From positions 1 through 8,555 of the forward strand of contig JAJYCH010000154.1 in the NCBI GenBank assembly GCA_021778575.1: a stretch of DNA of 8,555 nt, given 5' to 3'. This document shows positions 1 through 5,531 of this stretch, one piece after another. Made by a program: the position numbers and the translations under genes. The DNA is from Planctomycetota bacterium. Its GTDB lineage: Bacteria > Planctomycetota > Planctomycetia > Isosphaerales > Isosphaeraceae. Below the pieces are notes generated by a model. It made no database searches. It was not told where the DNA came from and worked only from the letters and a program-made list of their open reading frames with translations. How positions within the stretch are numbered: position 1 is the stretch's first letter; each line of letters starts with the position of its first letter.

Positions 1-319
1 CCGCATCCAGCGCTTCTGCGGCAACCTCCCCGACGACCCCCGGACCGCCGGGGTTCTCCTGCTCTCCGAGATCCCCGACCGGCCGTCGTGGGAAGTGGCC
101 TACCTGGGGCTCACCCCCCTGGCCCGGGGTCGAGGGATCGGCCGGGCCTCGCTGGCCTACGCGATCGACCTCGCCCGCCCCCACGTCAGCCGCCTCGAAC
201 TGGCCGTCGACGACCGGAACCAGCCCGCCCGAGCCCTCTACGACCGGGCTGGATTTACCCCGTTCGACAGGCGGATCGTCCATCTGGCCATCCTCAACCG
301 GGCCCCCGACGGCGTCTGA
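1..319 (+). CDS. GNAT-family N-acetyltransferase, C-terminal part (5' end outside window)
   Basis: The reading frame is open from base 2 to the TGA at 317-319; the start codon lies upstream of the window. The visible 105 residues contain the two hallmark GNAT blocks. The first is the acetyl-CoA pyrophosphate-binding loop, seen as 'LTPLARGRGIGRAS' with the R-G-x-G-I-G core, preceded by the 'WEVAYLGL' strand. The second is the motif-B region 'LAVDDRNQPARALYDRAGF', where the N..A..LY...GF pattern is typical of GNAT enzymes. Proteins of this fold transfer an acetyl group from acetyl-CoA to an amine. The substrate cannot be read from this fragment, and RimI-like protein acetylation is only one possibility. 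The gene is convergent with nnrE, with 30 bp between the stop codons. An in-frame GTG at 95 is internal to the conserved domain and is not the true start. Confidence 0.85.
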   Translation, partial: RIQRFCGNLPDDPRTAGVLLLSEIPDRPSWEVAYLGLTPLARGRGIGRASLAYAIDLARPHVSRLELAVDDRNQPARALYDRAGFTPFDRRIVHLAILNRAPDGV

Positions 320-320
320 A

Positions 321-337
321 CCGGGGGACGACCCCGG
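321..337. terminator. Short GC hairpin between convergent genes
   Basis: One base after the acetyltransferase stop codon, CCGGGG (321-326) pairs with CCCCGG (332-337) across a 5-nt loop. This gives a perfect 6-bp stem in the 30-bp gap between two convergent genes. There is no T tract on either side, so a terminator role is inferred from position and the stem alone. Confidence 0.3.
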
Positions 338-349
338 ATCGACCCGCAA

Positions 350-1027
350 TCACATCAAATATTGTTTGAGCAACGCCCGAGGCACGCCGATCTCGACCAC
401 CACGACCTCGCCGGTATACGCCTTGGCCTCGGGCTGGCCGAAGCCGATCTTGGTGGCGACGAAGGTCGCCGTGGCCCGGGCCACGACAGCCTCGCCCAGC
501 GGCCGACCGGAATCGGCGTCGAGCCCCGAAGGGAGGTCGAGCGCCAGAATCGGCACCTTCGACCGGTTCAACCCGGCGATCCCCCGCGCGAGCAACCCCT
601 CGACCGCTCGGGTCAGGCCGGTCCCCAGCAAGGCGTCGACGATCCAGTCGGCCCCGGACCAGAGGGCGTCGATCCGGTCGGAAGTGATGCCGGCATCAAC
701 AACTTGTGACGTGATTTCCGACCGATCGAGGATCGCAGCCTGGATCGCGGCGTCTCCCTTGAGCCGGGCGGGGTCGGCGAACCAGACGATCCGGACGGCG
801 AAGCCCCACGAGTCGAGATACCGGGCGACCACCCCGCCATCACCCCCATTGTTGCCCGGCCCACAGGCGACGACGACCGTCTGCCCCGGTTCGAGCCGGC
901 TCGCCAGCCAGGCCGCCGCCCCCCGTCCGGCATTCTCCATCAAGACAACGGTGGGCATCTGAAACTGGTCATGTGCCTGAACGTCGATCGATCGAACCTC
1001 GGCGCAAGTCAGTGGTCGTAAGGTCAT
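350..1027 (-). CDS. nnrE: NAD(P)H-hydrate epimerase (YjeF N-terminal domain), stand-alone
   Basis: A 225-aa protein corresponding to the YjeF_N domain. It interconverts the R and S forms of hydrated NADH and NADPH so that the partner dehydratase (NnrD) can restore the cofactor; this is cytosolic metabolite repair. Visible motifs are 'GPGNNGGDG' at residues 56-64 (nucleotide-binding loop), 'IVDALLGTG' at 129-137, and 'ALDLPSGLDADSG' at 162-174, the usual aspartate-bearing active-site segment. The N-terminal 'LTCAEVRSID' matches the usual family opening. Many bacteria carry the epimerase fused to the dehydratase, but here the ORF ends after the epimerase domain, and no dehydratase is seen nearby. 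I chose ATG 1027 because the family N-terminus begins there. An in-frame ATG at 1075 would add 16 residues translated from an 18-bp palindrome and is unlikely. No clear Shine-Dalgarno sequence precedes 1027. The gene is convergent with the acetyltransferase. Confidence 0.93.
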   Translation of the reverse strand: MTLRPLTCAEVRSIDVQAHDQFQMPTVVLMENAGRGAAAWLASRLEPGQTVVVACGPGNNGGDGGVVARYLDSWGFAVRIVWFADPARLKGDAAIQAAILDRSEITSQVVDAGITSDRIDALWSGADWIVDALLGTGLTRAVEGLLARGIAGLNRSKVPILALDLPSGLDADSGRPLGEAVVARATATFVATKIGFGQPEAKAYTGEVVVVEIGVPRALLKQYLM

Positions 1028-1048
1028 GGTTCGTCTACCAGGAGTTCG

Positions 1049-1066
1049 TGGGCTCGGCCGAGCCCA
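1049..1066. repeat. Perfect 18-bp palindrome in the nnrE leader
   Basis: TGGGCTCGGCCGAGCCCA is its own reverse complement. It sits 22 bp upstream of the nnrE ATG and is followed by ATCCTA. It shares the GGGC(T)CGGCC / GGCCGAGCCCA core with the repeats at 1231-1280 and 6671-6695, so it looks like a short member of the same palindromic repeat family. An operator role is possible but is supported only by position. Confidence 0.6.
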
Positions 1067-1115
1067 TCCTAACATTTTTATCTTTCATTTGCTCGTCGCG
1101 ATTTTCCGGCAATCC

Positions 1116-1188
1116 GTAGGGTGGGTCGAGTGCAACGAGCCCTACCACGCATTCGCGGTGGAGTTCGCTTAGGCTCGACCCACCCTAC
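1116..1188. repeat. Long intergenic inverted repeat with 15-bp perfect arms
   Basis: The arm GTAGGGTGGGTCGAG (1116-1130) is the exact reverse complement of CTCGACCCACCCTAC (1174-1188). The 43-nt interior holds a smaller imperfect stem around CCACGC (1145-1150) and GCGGTGG (1155-1161). Transcribed from either strand this would fold as a long hairpin. It lies between dnaA and nnrE, in a gap with no credible ORF. The arm sequence is related to the other GTAGGRTGGGYCGAG-like palindromes in this window, which suggests a dispersed repeat and not a gene-specific structure. Confidence 0.75.
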
Positions 1189-1230
1189 TATTGATCTTGT
1201 GTCATTAAAAACATTTGAAAATCTGTTCTC

Positions 1231-1280
1231 GGGTAGGCTCGGCCCACCGTCTTCACTATCATGGTGGGCCGAGTCCATCC
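1231..1280. repeat. Intergenic inverted repeat downstream of dnaA
   Basis: CTCGGCCCACC (1238-1248) pairs perfectly with GGTGGGCCGAG (1263-1273) across a 14-nt loop. The stem continues outward imperfectly towards 1231 and 1280. It lies 38 bp past the dnaA stop codon, where it could act as a transcription terminator. On the dnaA strand the downstream arm is followed only after about ten bases by an interrupted T-rich stretch (around 1200-1222), so it is not a classic intrinsic terminator. The right half (1262-1286) closely matches the sequence at 6671-6695. Confidence 0.6.
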
Positions 1281-1293
1281 TACGGGGACCAGA

Positions 1294-1317
1294 ACCACCA
1301 CCACCACCACGACGACC
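1294..1317. repeat. ACC/GGT trinucleotide microsatellite just after dnaA
   Basis: Five consecutive ACC units plus a partial one (1294-1310) run into degenerate ACG/ACC triplets up to the dnaA stop codon. Read on the dnaA strand this is a GGT run directly after the TAA. It is non-coding with the assigned dnaA stop, and its GG pairs could in principle form a two-tier quadruplex in the mRNA tail. Confidence 0.7.
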
Positions 1318-2787
1318 TTACGCCCCCAAGGTTCGTTCCAGGCTGTTCAGGAGATCCCCCATCGTCTCGAAGCCGGCGAGCAGGCCGTTGCGAGCTTCGT
1401 CCTTGAGCCAGCCGAGAACTTTTTTCTCGGCCGAGATCACCGTCGAATGGTTCCGCCCGCCGAAGAACCGGCCGATCTCGCTATAGGCCGCGCCGGTGTG
1501 CTTGCGGGCCAGAAACATGGCCAGCATCCTGGGATAGGCCACGGCCCTCGCCCGGTTATCGGCCTTCAGGGCGTCGGGTTCGATCGTGAACAATTGACAG
1601 ACCGCTTTCTCGATATCCTTCAGCGCCACGGCCTTGGCCGTGTGGCGGATCGTGTCGCGGAGGGCGGTCTTGGCCAGCGCCAGGTCGAGCTTCTTGCCCG
1701 TCATCGAGGCGTGGGCGATCAGGCTATGGAGCGCTCCTTCGAGCTCGCGGACGCTGGCCCGGAGATGGTCGGCGACATAAGCCAGCACCGCCTCGGGCAC
1801 GATCACCCCTCGGGCGGCGGCCTTGGCCTTCAGGATCGCCCGGCGCGTGGCCGGGTCGGGAGCTTCCAGCTTCACCACCATCCCGCCCAGGAACCGGGTC
1901 GCCAGCTCGTCGGTCAATTTGGGGATCTGCCGGGGGTGCTGGTCGGTCGCCAGGACGATCGGCGACCCATCGGCGATCAAGGCGTTGAACGTATGCAGAA
2001 ACTCGTCCTGCGTCGCCTTCTTGGCCGCCAGGAAGTGGATATCATCGACGATCAACGCCCCGGCGCTCCGGTAGCGAGCCCGGAACGCGGTGAGCGTGCC
2101 GTGCCGCATCGCATCGAGAAATCCATTTGTGAACGCTTCCGCCGTGATCTGGATCACCTTCAGACCAGGATGCCGGGCCCGGAGCGCCGAGGCGATCCCT
2201 TCCAGTAGGTGCGTCTTCCCCAGGCCGACGCCTCCCTGGATCACCAGCGGGCTGAACGATCCGCCCAGGGTCTGGACCAGCTCGATACAGGCGGCGTGAG
2301 CCAGCCGGTTGCCGGTCCCGGTGACGAAGTCGTCGAGCCGTTTGAGCGGTCGGGCATGCGACGGCAAATGCGTGGCTGTTGATCCGTGAGCCGCGTGCGG
2401 GATCGTCTGCGACCGTGGTTTGTCGGCCGGTGGTGCCGGTGCCGGCGACGGCATCGGGATTGTCTTGGGCGGAGCCGGCGGCCGGTCGTTGGCGTCGGGC
2501 GGTGGCGGGTCGATGACGTGGCCGAGCGGCGGGGCTCCTTCACCGTCGACCCGGAAGCTCAGGCGGAGCGACCGGCCGGTCACCTCTCGTGCGGCGTCGA
2601 CCAGATTGGTGGCGAAATGGCCTTGAATCCAGTCGCGGAAGAAGGTGTTGGGCACCCCGACTTCGAGCGAATCCTCGACCAGGCCGAGCCGGACCCCCTC
2701 GCCAAACCAGAGGCCGAACCGCGACTCTCCCACCCGCTCGGCCAGCGCGGCTCGCAGCGTCGTTTCGATACCCGGTGCCATCGTCAT
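1318..2787 (-). CDS. dnaA: Chromosomal replication initiator protein DnaA
   Basis: A 489-aa protein with the full DnaA architecture; it binds DnaA boxes, oligomerises with ATP and melts the origin. Domain I is at about residues 8-80 ('SRFGLWF', 'NTFFRDWI'). A proline-rich linker (domain II) spans about 85-148. Domain III is AAA+: Walker A 'GGVGLGKT' 185-192, Walker B 'LIVDDI' 245-250, sensor 1 'VLATDQHP' 278-285, arginine finger in 'LATRFLGG' (R298), and sensor 2 'SVRELEGAL' near 345-353. Domain IV carries the DNA-binding helix-turn-helix with signature 'FFGGRNHSTVISAEKK' at about 441-456. Starts are ATG 2787 or the second ATG at 2781. I chose 2787, with AGGGGGG about ten bases upstream. The frame stays open far beyond the start only because it is in register antisense to the Uma2 genes. 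The 'RFLGG' segment departs from the commoner 'SRF.(W/G)GL'. No dnaN, recF or gyrB is adjacent, and no DnaA boxes are seen by eye. Confidence 0.95.
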   Translation of the reverse strand: MTMAPGIETTLRAALAERVGESRFGLWFGEGVRLGLVEDSLEVGVPNTFFRDWIQGHFATNLVDAAREVTGRSLRLSFRVDGEGAPPLGHVIDPPPPDANDRPPAPPKTIPMPSPAPAPPADKPRSQTIPHAAHGSTATHLPSHARPLKRLDDFVTGTGNRLAHAACIELVQTLGGSFSPLVIQGGVGLGKTHLLEGIASALRARHPGLKVIQITAEAFTNGFLDAMRHGTLTAFRARYRSAGALIVDDIHFLAAKKATQDEFLHTFNALIADGSPIVLATDQHPRQIPKLTDELATRFLGGMVVKLEAPDPATRRAILKAKAAARGVIVPEAVLAYVADHLRASVRELEGALHSLIAHASMTGKKLDLALAKTALRDTIRHTAKAVALKDIEKAVCQLFTIEPDALKADNRARAVAYPRMLAMFLARKHTGAAYSEIGRFFGGRNHSTVISAEKKVLGWLKDEARNGLLAGFETMGDLLNSLERTLGA

Positions 2788-3126
2788 CGGTCCCAGACCC
2801 CCCTGGCGCGCAGCCGCGTTGTCTCGTCGAGCGTTCCGGCCGCGAGGGTTATATCGAAGAGTCCGATCAGGACCCTTGAGGGGTTGAGCCAAAGGGTGCG
2901 TCCAACTCGCCAGCCGGGCAAATTTGCGCCCGGATCGCCTGCCTGTCAAACGCCAACCTCGCGCCCTCGGGGGATTTGCAACGGTTCCAAGGCGCGAGCC
3001 GGCGCGGACTTCGGGCTGGCGCGATCGCGACGAGAGTGACGCCGCGATCGCATCAACGCCGCTTGAAGAGATCAAGGTCGAACGGTACGATGACGCGGCT
3101 GGACGAGCCGTGAGTCGGAGATCATC
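2788..3126. other. Divergent intergenic region between dnaA and the Uma2 array
   Basis: These 339 bp hold the promoters of dnaA (leftward) and the Uma2 genes (rightward). There is no credible ORF; one rightward frame (2924-3130) has no recognisable protein and overlaps the Uma2 start. Visible structures are an AT-centred palindrome GCAAATTTGC (2918-2927) flanked by pairing CCGGGC (2914-2919) and GCCCGG (2928-2933); ACCCTT/AAGGGT arms at 2872-2877 and 2892-2897; and two GCGATCGC octamers at 3021-3028 and 3044-3051. A TATA-rich patch, GATATAACC on the dnaA strand around 2846-2854, might be a -10 region but lacks a good -35. I found no TTATCCACA-like boxes, so an origin is not supported. Confidence 0.5.
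3063..3091 (+). promoter_or_regulatory. Candidate sigma70-like promoter for the Uma2 array
   Basis: TTGAAG (3063-3068) and TACGAT (3086-3091) are separated by exactly 17 bp. Each matches four of six bases of the TTGACA/TATAAT consensus. Transcription would begin near 3098, leaving a leader of about 29 nt that contains the GGAG (3117-3120) six bases before the first Uma2 ATG. The match is moderate and could be chance. Confidence 0.35.
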
Positions 3127-3831
3127 ATGACAACCGCGACCATCGCCAAGACCGAATCCGCCGTCGAAGCATCCCTCTGGCACGTCGTCAAGTTGCATCA
3201 CGTCGACTGGGAGACTTACTGCAAGCTCCGAGACGAGCCGGCCAACGACCACATCCGGATGTCGTACCTTGACGGAGAGTTGATCCTGATGTCGCCGGAA
3301 TACCTCCGCGACGATGGGGCCGAACGGCTGGGCTTGCTGGTCCGTGGCGCCACATCGGCCTTCGGGCTGACCGTCAAGGGAATTCGGACGACGACGCTTC
3401 GCAAAGCGACCGGGCAAAGCAAAGGGAGCGGTAAAGAGCCGGACAACGCGTTCTATTTGGGAGCGAATGAACGCTGGATACGTCGCTACCTCAAGGAAGG
3501 CAAGCTGGATCTCGAAGTCGCCCCACCCCCCGACCTGGCCATCGAGGTTGATCACACCAGAGATTCCGAGGTCGCCTTGCCGATCTACGCCCGGCTCGGC
3601 GTTCCCGAAGTCTGGCGGTACGACGTCCGAAAAGCGACGCTCTGGTTTGGCCGACTCGACGGCAACGATTACCGCGAAGTTGATCGGAGCGTCGCCCTGC
3701 CAAGGTTGACCCCCGCTCTGGTCTTGCAGGCGCTCCAGACCTTCGACGCGGGCGACATGGACGAGAACGCCTGGCACGACTGGATCAAGGACTGGGCCCG
3801 CAACCTCCCCGAAGCTCCGGAACAGGGTTAA
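3127..3831 (+). CDS. Uma2 family (DUF820) putative endonuclease, copy 1
   Basis: A 234-aa protein of the Uma2/DUF820 group, which has the PD-(D/E)XK restriction-endonuclease-like fold; the cellular role is unknown for nearly all members. Family features in order: 'MSYLDGELILMSP' (45-57), 'KEPDNAFYLG' (103-112) with an acidic E-P-D, 'PPPDLAIEVDHT' (133-144) giving the D136 and E140 pair, and 'YARLGVPEVWRYD' (154-166). The ATG at 3127 has GGAG six bases upstream. It is the first of three tandem paralogues and is separated from copy 2 by 27 nt. Its last 80 codons are almost identical to copy 2, while the first half is much more diverged. Between the acidic strand and 'YARLGV' this copy reads 'DSEVALPIY', whereas copies 2 and 3 have lysines there ('KALKLY', 'RALKLY'), so its catalytic competence is doubtful. 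No signal peptide or membrane segment is visible. Confidence 0.85.
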   Translation: MTTATIAKTESAVEASLWHVVKLHHVDWETYCKLRDEPANDHIRMSYLDGELILMSPEYLRDDGAERLGLLVRGATSAFGLTVKGIRTTTLRKATGQSKGSGKEPDNAFYLGANERWIRRYLKEGKLDLEVAPPPDLAIEVDHTRDSEVALPIYARLGVPEVWRYDVRKATLWFGRLDGNDYREVDRSVALPRLTPALVLQALQTFDAGDMDENAWHDWIKDWARNLPEAPEQG

Positions 3832-3876
3832 TCGTCTCCTTCGACCAAGGAACCGCCGATGGCCACCGACATCCGA
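3584..3876 (+). repeat. Tandem repeat unit A, copy 1/2 junction (partner at 4304-4596)
   Basis: This stretch covers the 3' end of Uma2 copy 1, the 27-nt spacer and the first codons of copy 2. It aligns without gaps at a 720-bp offset to 4304-4596. I count about 20 differences over 293 bp, with only 5 in the first 165 bp and 3 in the last 86 bp; most of the rest cluster in a 42-bp patch at 3749-3790. The duplicated spacer includes the ribosome-binding site and start of the next gene. Confidence 0.85.
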
Positions 3877-4551
3877 GAAACTCCGACCGCAGCCATCGAT
3901 CCGGAAGCGACCGGGACGATCCTCCGAGGGATCTCCTGGAAGACTTACCTGAAACTTCGCGACAATCCCGAGAATTATCGCGTCCGGATGTCGTACCTTG
4001 ACGGAGAGTTGATCCTGATGTCGCCCGAATACCTCCACGAAGGAGGAACTCAACGGCTGGGCTTGCTGGTCCGAGGCGTTACCTTGGGTCTTGGGCTTGA
4101 GGCGAAAGGGCTCAGCATGACCACACTCCGCAAGGGGACCGCCCGACGCAAAGGAGCCGCCAAGGAACCCGACGACGCGTTTTATTTCGGCGAGAACGAA
4201 CGGCGGATGAGGAAGATGAAGTCGCTGGATCTCACCATCGACCCACCGCCCGACCTGGCGATCGAGGTTGACCACAAGGCCGACTCGTCGAAGGCCCTGA
4301 AGCTCTACGCCCGGCTCGGCGTTGCCGAAGTCTGGCGGTACGACGTCCGAAAAGCGACGCTCTGGTTTGGCCGACTCGACGGCAACGGTTACCGCGAAGT
4401 TGATCGGAGCATCGCCCTGCCGAGGCTGACCCCCGCTCTGGTCTTGCAGGCGCTCCAGACCTTCGACGAGGCCGACATGGGCGAGAACGCCTGGTTCACC
4501 TGGCTCCTCAACTGGGCCCGCAACCTCCCCGAAACTCCGGAACAGGGTTAA
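3859..4551 (+). CDS. Uma2 family (DUF820) putative endonuclease, copy 2
   Basis: A 230-aa paralogue of its two neighbours. Motifs: 'MSYLDGELILMSP' (44-56), 'KEPDDAFYFG' (102-111), 'PPPDLAIEVDH' (129-139) with D132 and E136, then 'KALKLYARLGVAEVWRYD' (145-162). Basic residues precede the tyrosine, as expected of the lysine-bearing helix of PD-(D/E)XK-like folds, although which lysine is catalytic cannot be fixed by eye. ATG 3859 is preceded by AAGGA (3847-3851) seven bases upstream, inside a spacer duplicated before copy 3. The N-terminal third resembles copy 3 ('LRGISW.TY.KLRDNPEN'). The C-terminal third is nearly identical in DNA to copy 1. The gene is therefore a mosaic of its neighbours, suggesting gene conversion. 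Translational coupling with copy 1 is likely given the 27-nt gap. Confidence 0.85.
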   Translation: MATDIRETPTAAIDPEATGTILRGISWKTYLKLRDNPENYRVRMSYLDGELILMSPEYLHEGGTQRLGLLVRGVTLGLGLEAKGLSMTTLRKGTARRKGAAKEPDDAFYFGENERRMRKMKSLDLTIDPPPDLAIEVDHKADSSKALKLYARLGVAEVWRYDVRKATLWFGRLDGNGYREVDRSIALPRLTPALVLQALQTFDEADMGENAWFTWLLNWARNLPETPEQG

Positions 4552-4596
4552 TCGTCTCCTTTGACCAAGGAACCGCCGATGGCCACCGACATTCGA
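4304..4596 (+). repeat. Tandem repeat unit B, copy 2/3 junction (partner at 3584-3876)
   Basis: Second member of the 720-bp-offset direct repeat. It spans the 3' end of Uma2 copy 2, the 27-nt spacer and the opening codons of copy 3. In the spacer it differs from unit A at a single base (C to T at 4562). The near-perfect spacer shows that the duplicated unit is the gene plus its upstream ribosome-binding region, not only the coding sequence. Confidence 0.85.
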
Positions 4597-5250
4597 ATGA
4601 CCTCCGAGCCCGTGGCCGAGGGGACCGTTCTTCGAGGGATCTCCTGGGCGACCTACCGGAAGCTTCGCGACAACCCCGAAAATCAGCATGTTCGGATGGC
4701 ATACCTTGATGGAACCCTGACCCTCATGTCGCCGCAGTTCCTCCACGACAAGTCGAGCCGACGGCTTGGCCTGATCGTTGACATGGTCACGATGGCACTT
4801 CTTATTCCCGCCCAGGGGACCGCGACCACCACGCTCCGCCGCAAAGGACCAGGAGCCAGAAAAGGCACCGGTAAGGAGCCCGACCTTGGCTTCTATTTTC
4901 GCGACAACGACGTCCGGATGCGCAACAAGGAAGAAATCAACCTCGACGTTGATCCACCCCCCGACCTGGCCATCGAGGTCGACCACACCGGCAACTCGAA
5001 GCGAGCGCTGAAGCTCTATGCCAGGCTCGGCGTCCCCGAGGTCTGGCGCTATCAGCCGAAGACCCGAACTCTCTGGTTCGGCCGGTTGACCGACAACGCT
5101 TATGACTCGATCGACCGGAGCCTGAACCTTCCCAGACTCACGCCGCCGCTGGTCATCGAGGCGCTCGAAGCGGCCGAACGTCTGGGCGAACTCGAATGGA
5201 AAATCTGGCTCCTCGACTGGGCCCGCAACCTCCCCGAAACTCCGGAATAA
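4579..5250 (+). CDS. Uma2 family (DUF820) putative endonuclease, copy 3
   Basis: A 223-aa third paralogue. Motifs: 'MAYLDGTLTLMSP' (40-52), 'KEPDLGFYF' (99-107), 'DPPPDLAIEVDHT' (125-137) with D129 and E133, then 'KRALKLYARLGVPEVWRY' (141-158). A TTG at 4561 would add six residues, but I prefer ATG 4579: it corresponds exactly to the start of copy 2 and has the same AAGGA seven bases upstream. This copy is the most diverged. It lacks the 'DVRKATLWFGRLDGN' block shared by copies 1 and 2 (reading 'QPKTRTLWFGRL' instead) and ends 'NLPETPE' without the terminal QG. It retains the conserved tail 'WARNLPE.PE' common to all three, an unusual C-terminal signature whose role is unknown. It is the last gene of the array. 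Confidence 0.85.
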   Translation: MATDIRMTSEPVAEGTVLRGISWATYRKLRDNPENQHVRMAYLDGTLTLMSPQFLHDKSSRRLGLIVDMVTMALLIPAQGTATTTLRRKGPGARKGTGKEPDLGFYFRDNDVRMRNKEEINLDVDPPPDLAIEVDHTGNSKRALKLYARLGVPEVWRYQPKTRTLWFGRLTDNAYDSIDRSLNLPRLTPPLVIEALEAAERLGELEWKIWLLDWARNLPETPE

Positions 5251-5531
5251 GGCCAAGATCGGTTCGAAAGTGGCTTCGTTCCGTCTCGAAATCGGCAGCC
5301 CGGTTATGAGATGTGAAAATAGAATATTTACGCAGAACAGGCAGACTAAAGCGCCAGCCTTGACCGCCGTGCAACGCGGCATGTTGCCGACGAGCCCCCG
5401 ACCCATGTTGCCAGATTTACTTATTTTAACATTCATCAGGATTTTGCTCACTCAACCGCGCAGGGGCGAACCGATTTCGGCCCGGATCGGGACCGATACG
5501 CTGGATTTCTTTGATGCGTTTGCGGCGGCTC
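5251..5531. other. Convergent gap after the Uma2 array
   Basis: These 281 bp separate the last Uma2 stop from the convergent hypothetical gene. Two AT-rich patches stand out from the GC-rich surroundings, near 5306-5334 and 5411-5445. A 9-bp direct repeat CATGTTGCC occurs at 5380-5388 and 5404-5412, in the middle of the gap. I see no strong terminator hairpin, no gene and no mobile-element ends. Confidence 0.45.

Noticed and set aside
1028..1317. A small insertion sequence or MITE defined by the inverted repeats.
   Set aside because: No target-site duplication or transposase is visible, and the palindromes have different arm sequences, so they fit dispersed palindromic repeats better.
1261..2208. 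A 315-codon rightward ORF antisense to dnaA starting with a polythreonine run.
   Set aside because: It is an in-register mirror of dnaA; the threonine run is just the ACC microsatellite.
3021..3051. Two GCGATCGC octamers, resembling the cyanobacterial HIP1 element.
   Set aside because: CGATCG-type words are frequent throughout this window, so two copies are not notable without genome-wide counts.
2788..3126. A possible replication origin next to dnaA.
   Set aside because: No DnaA-box consensus, no AT-rich unwinding stretch and no iterons are visible in this GC-rich gap.
3127..5250. The Uma2 array as a restriction-modification or CRISPR-like defence system.
   Set aside because: There is no methyltransferase, specificity subunit, toxin-antitoxin partner, repeat-spacer array or mobile-element boundary in the window; the fold alone does not establish defence.
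2788..5451. The dnaA reading frame stays open for a further 888 codons upstream, giving an apparent 1377-codon ORF antisense to all three Uma2 genes.
   Set aside because: It is in codon register with the Uma2 genes, so a stop arises only where those genes use TTA, CTA or TCA, which GC-rich genomes avoid. The extension has no recognisable domain and its repeats only mirror the Uma2 duplication. The DnaA N-terminal domain begins at 2787.
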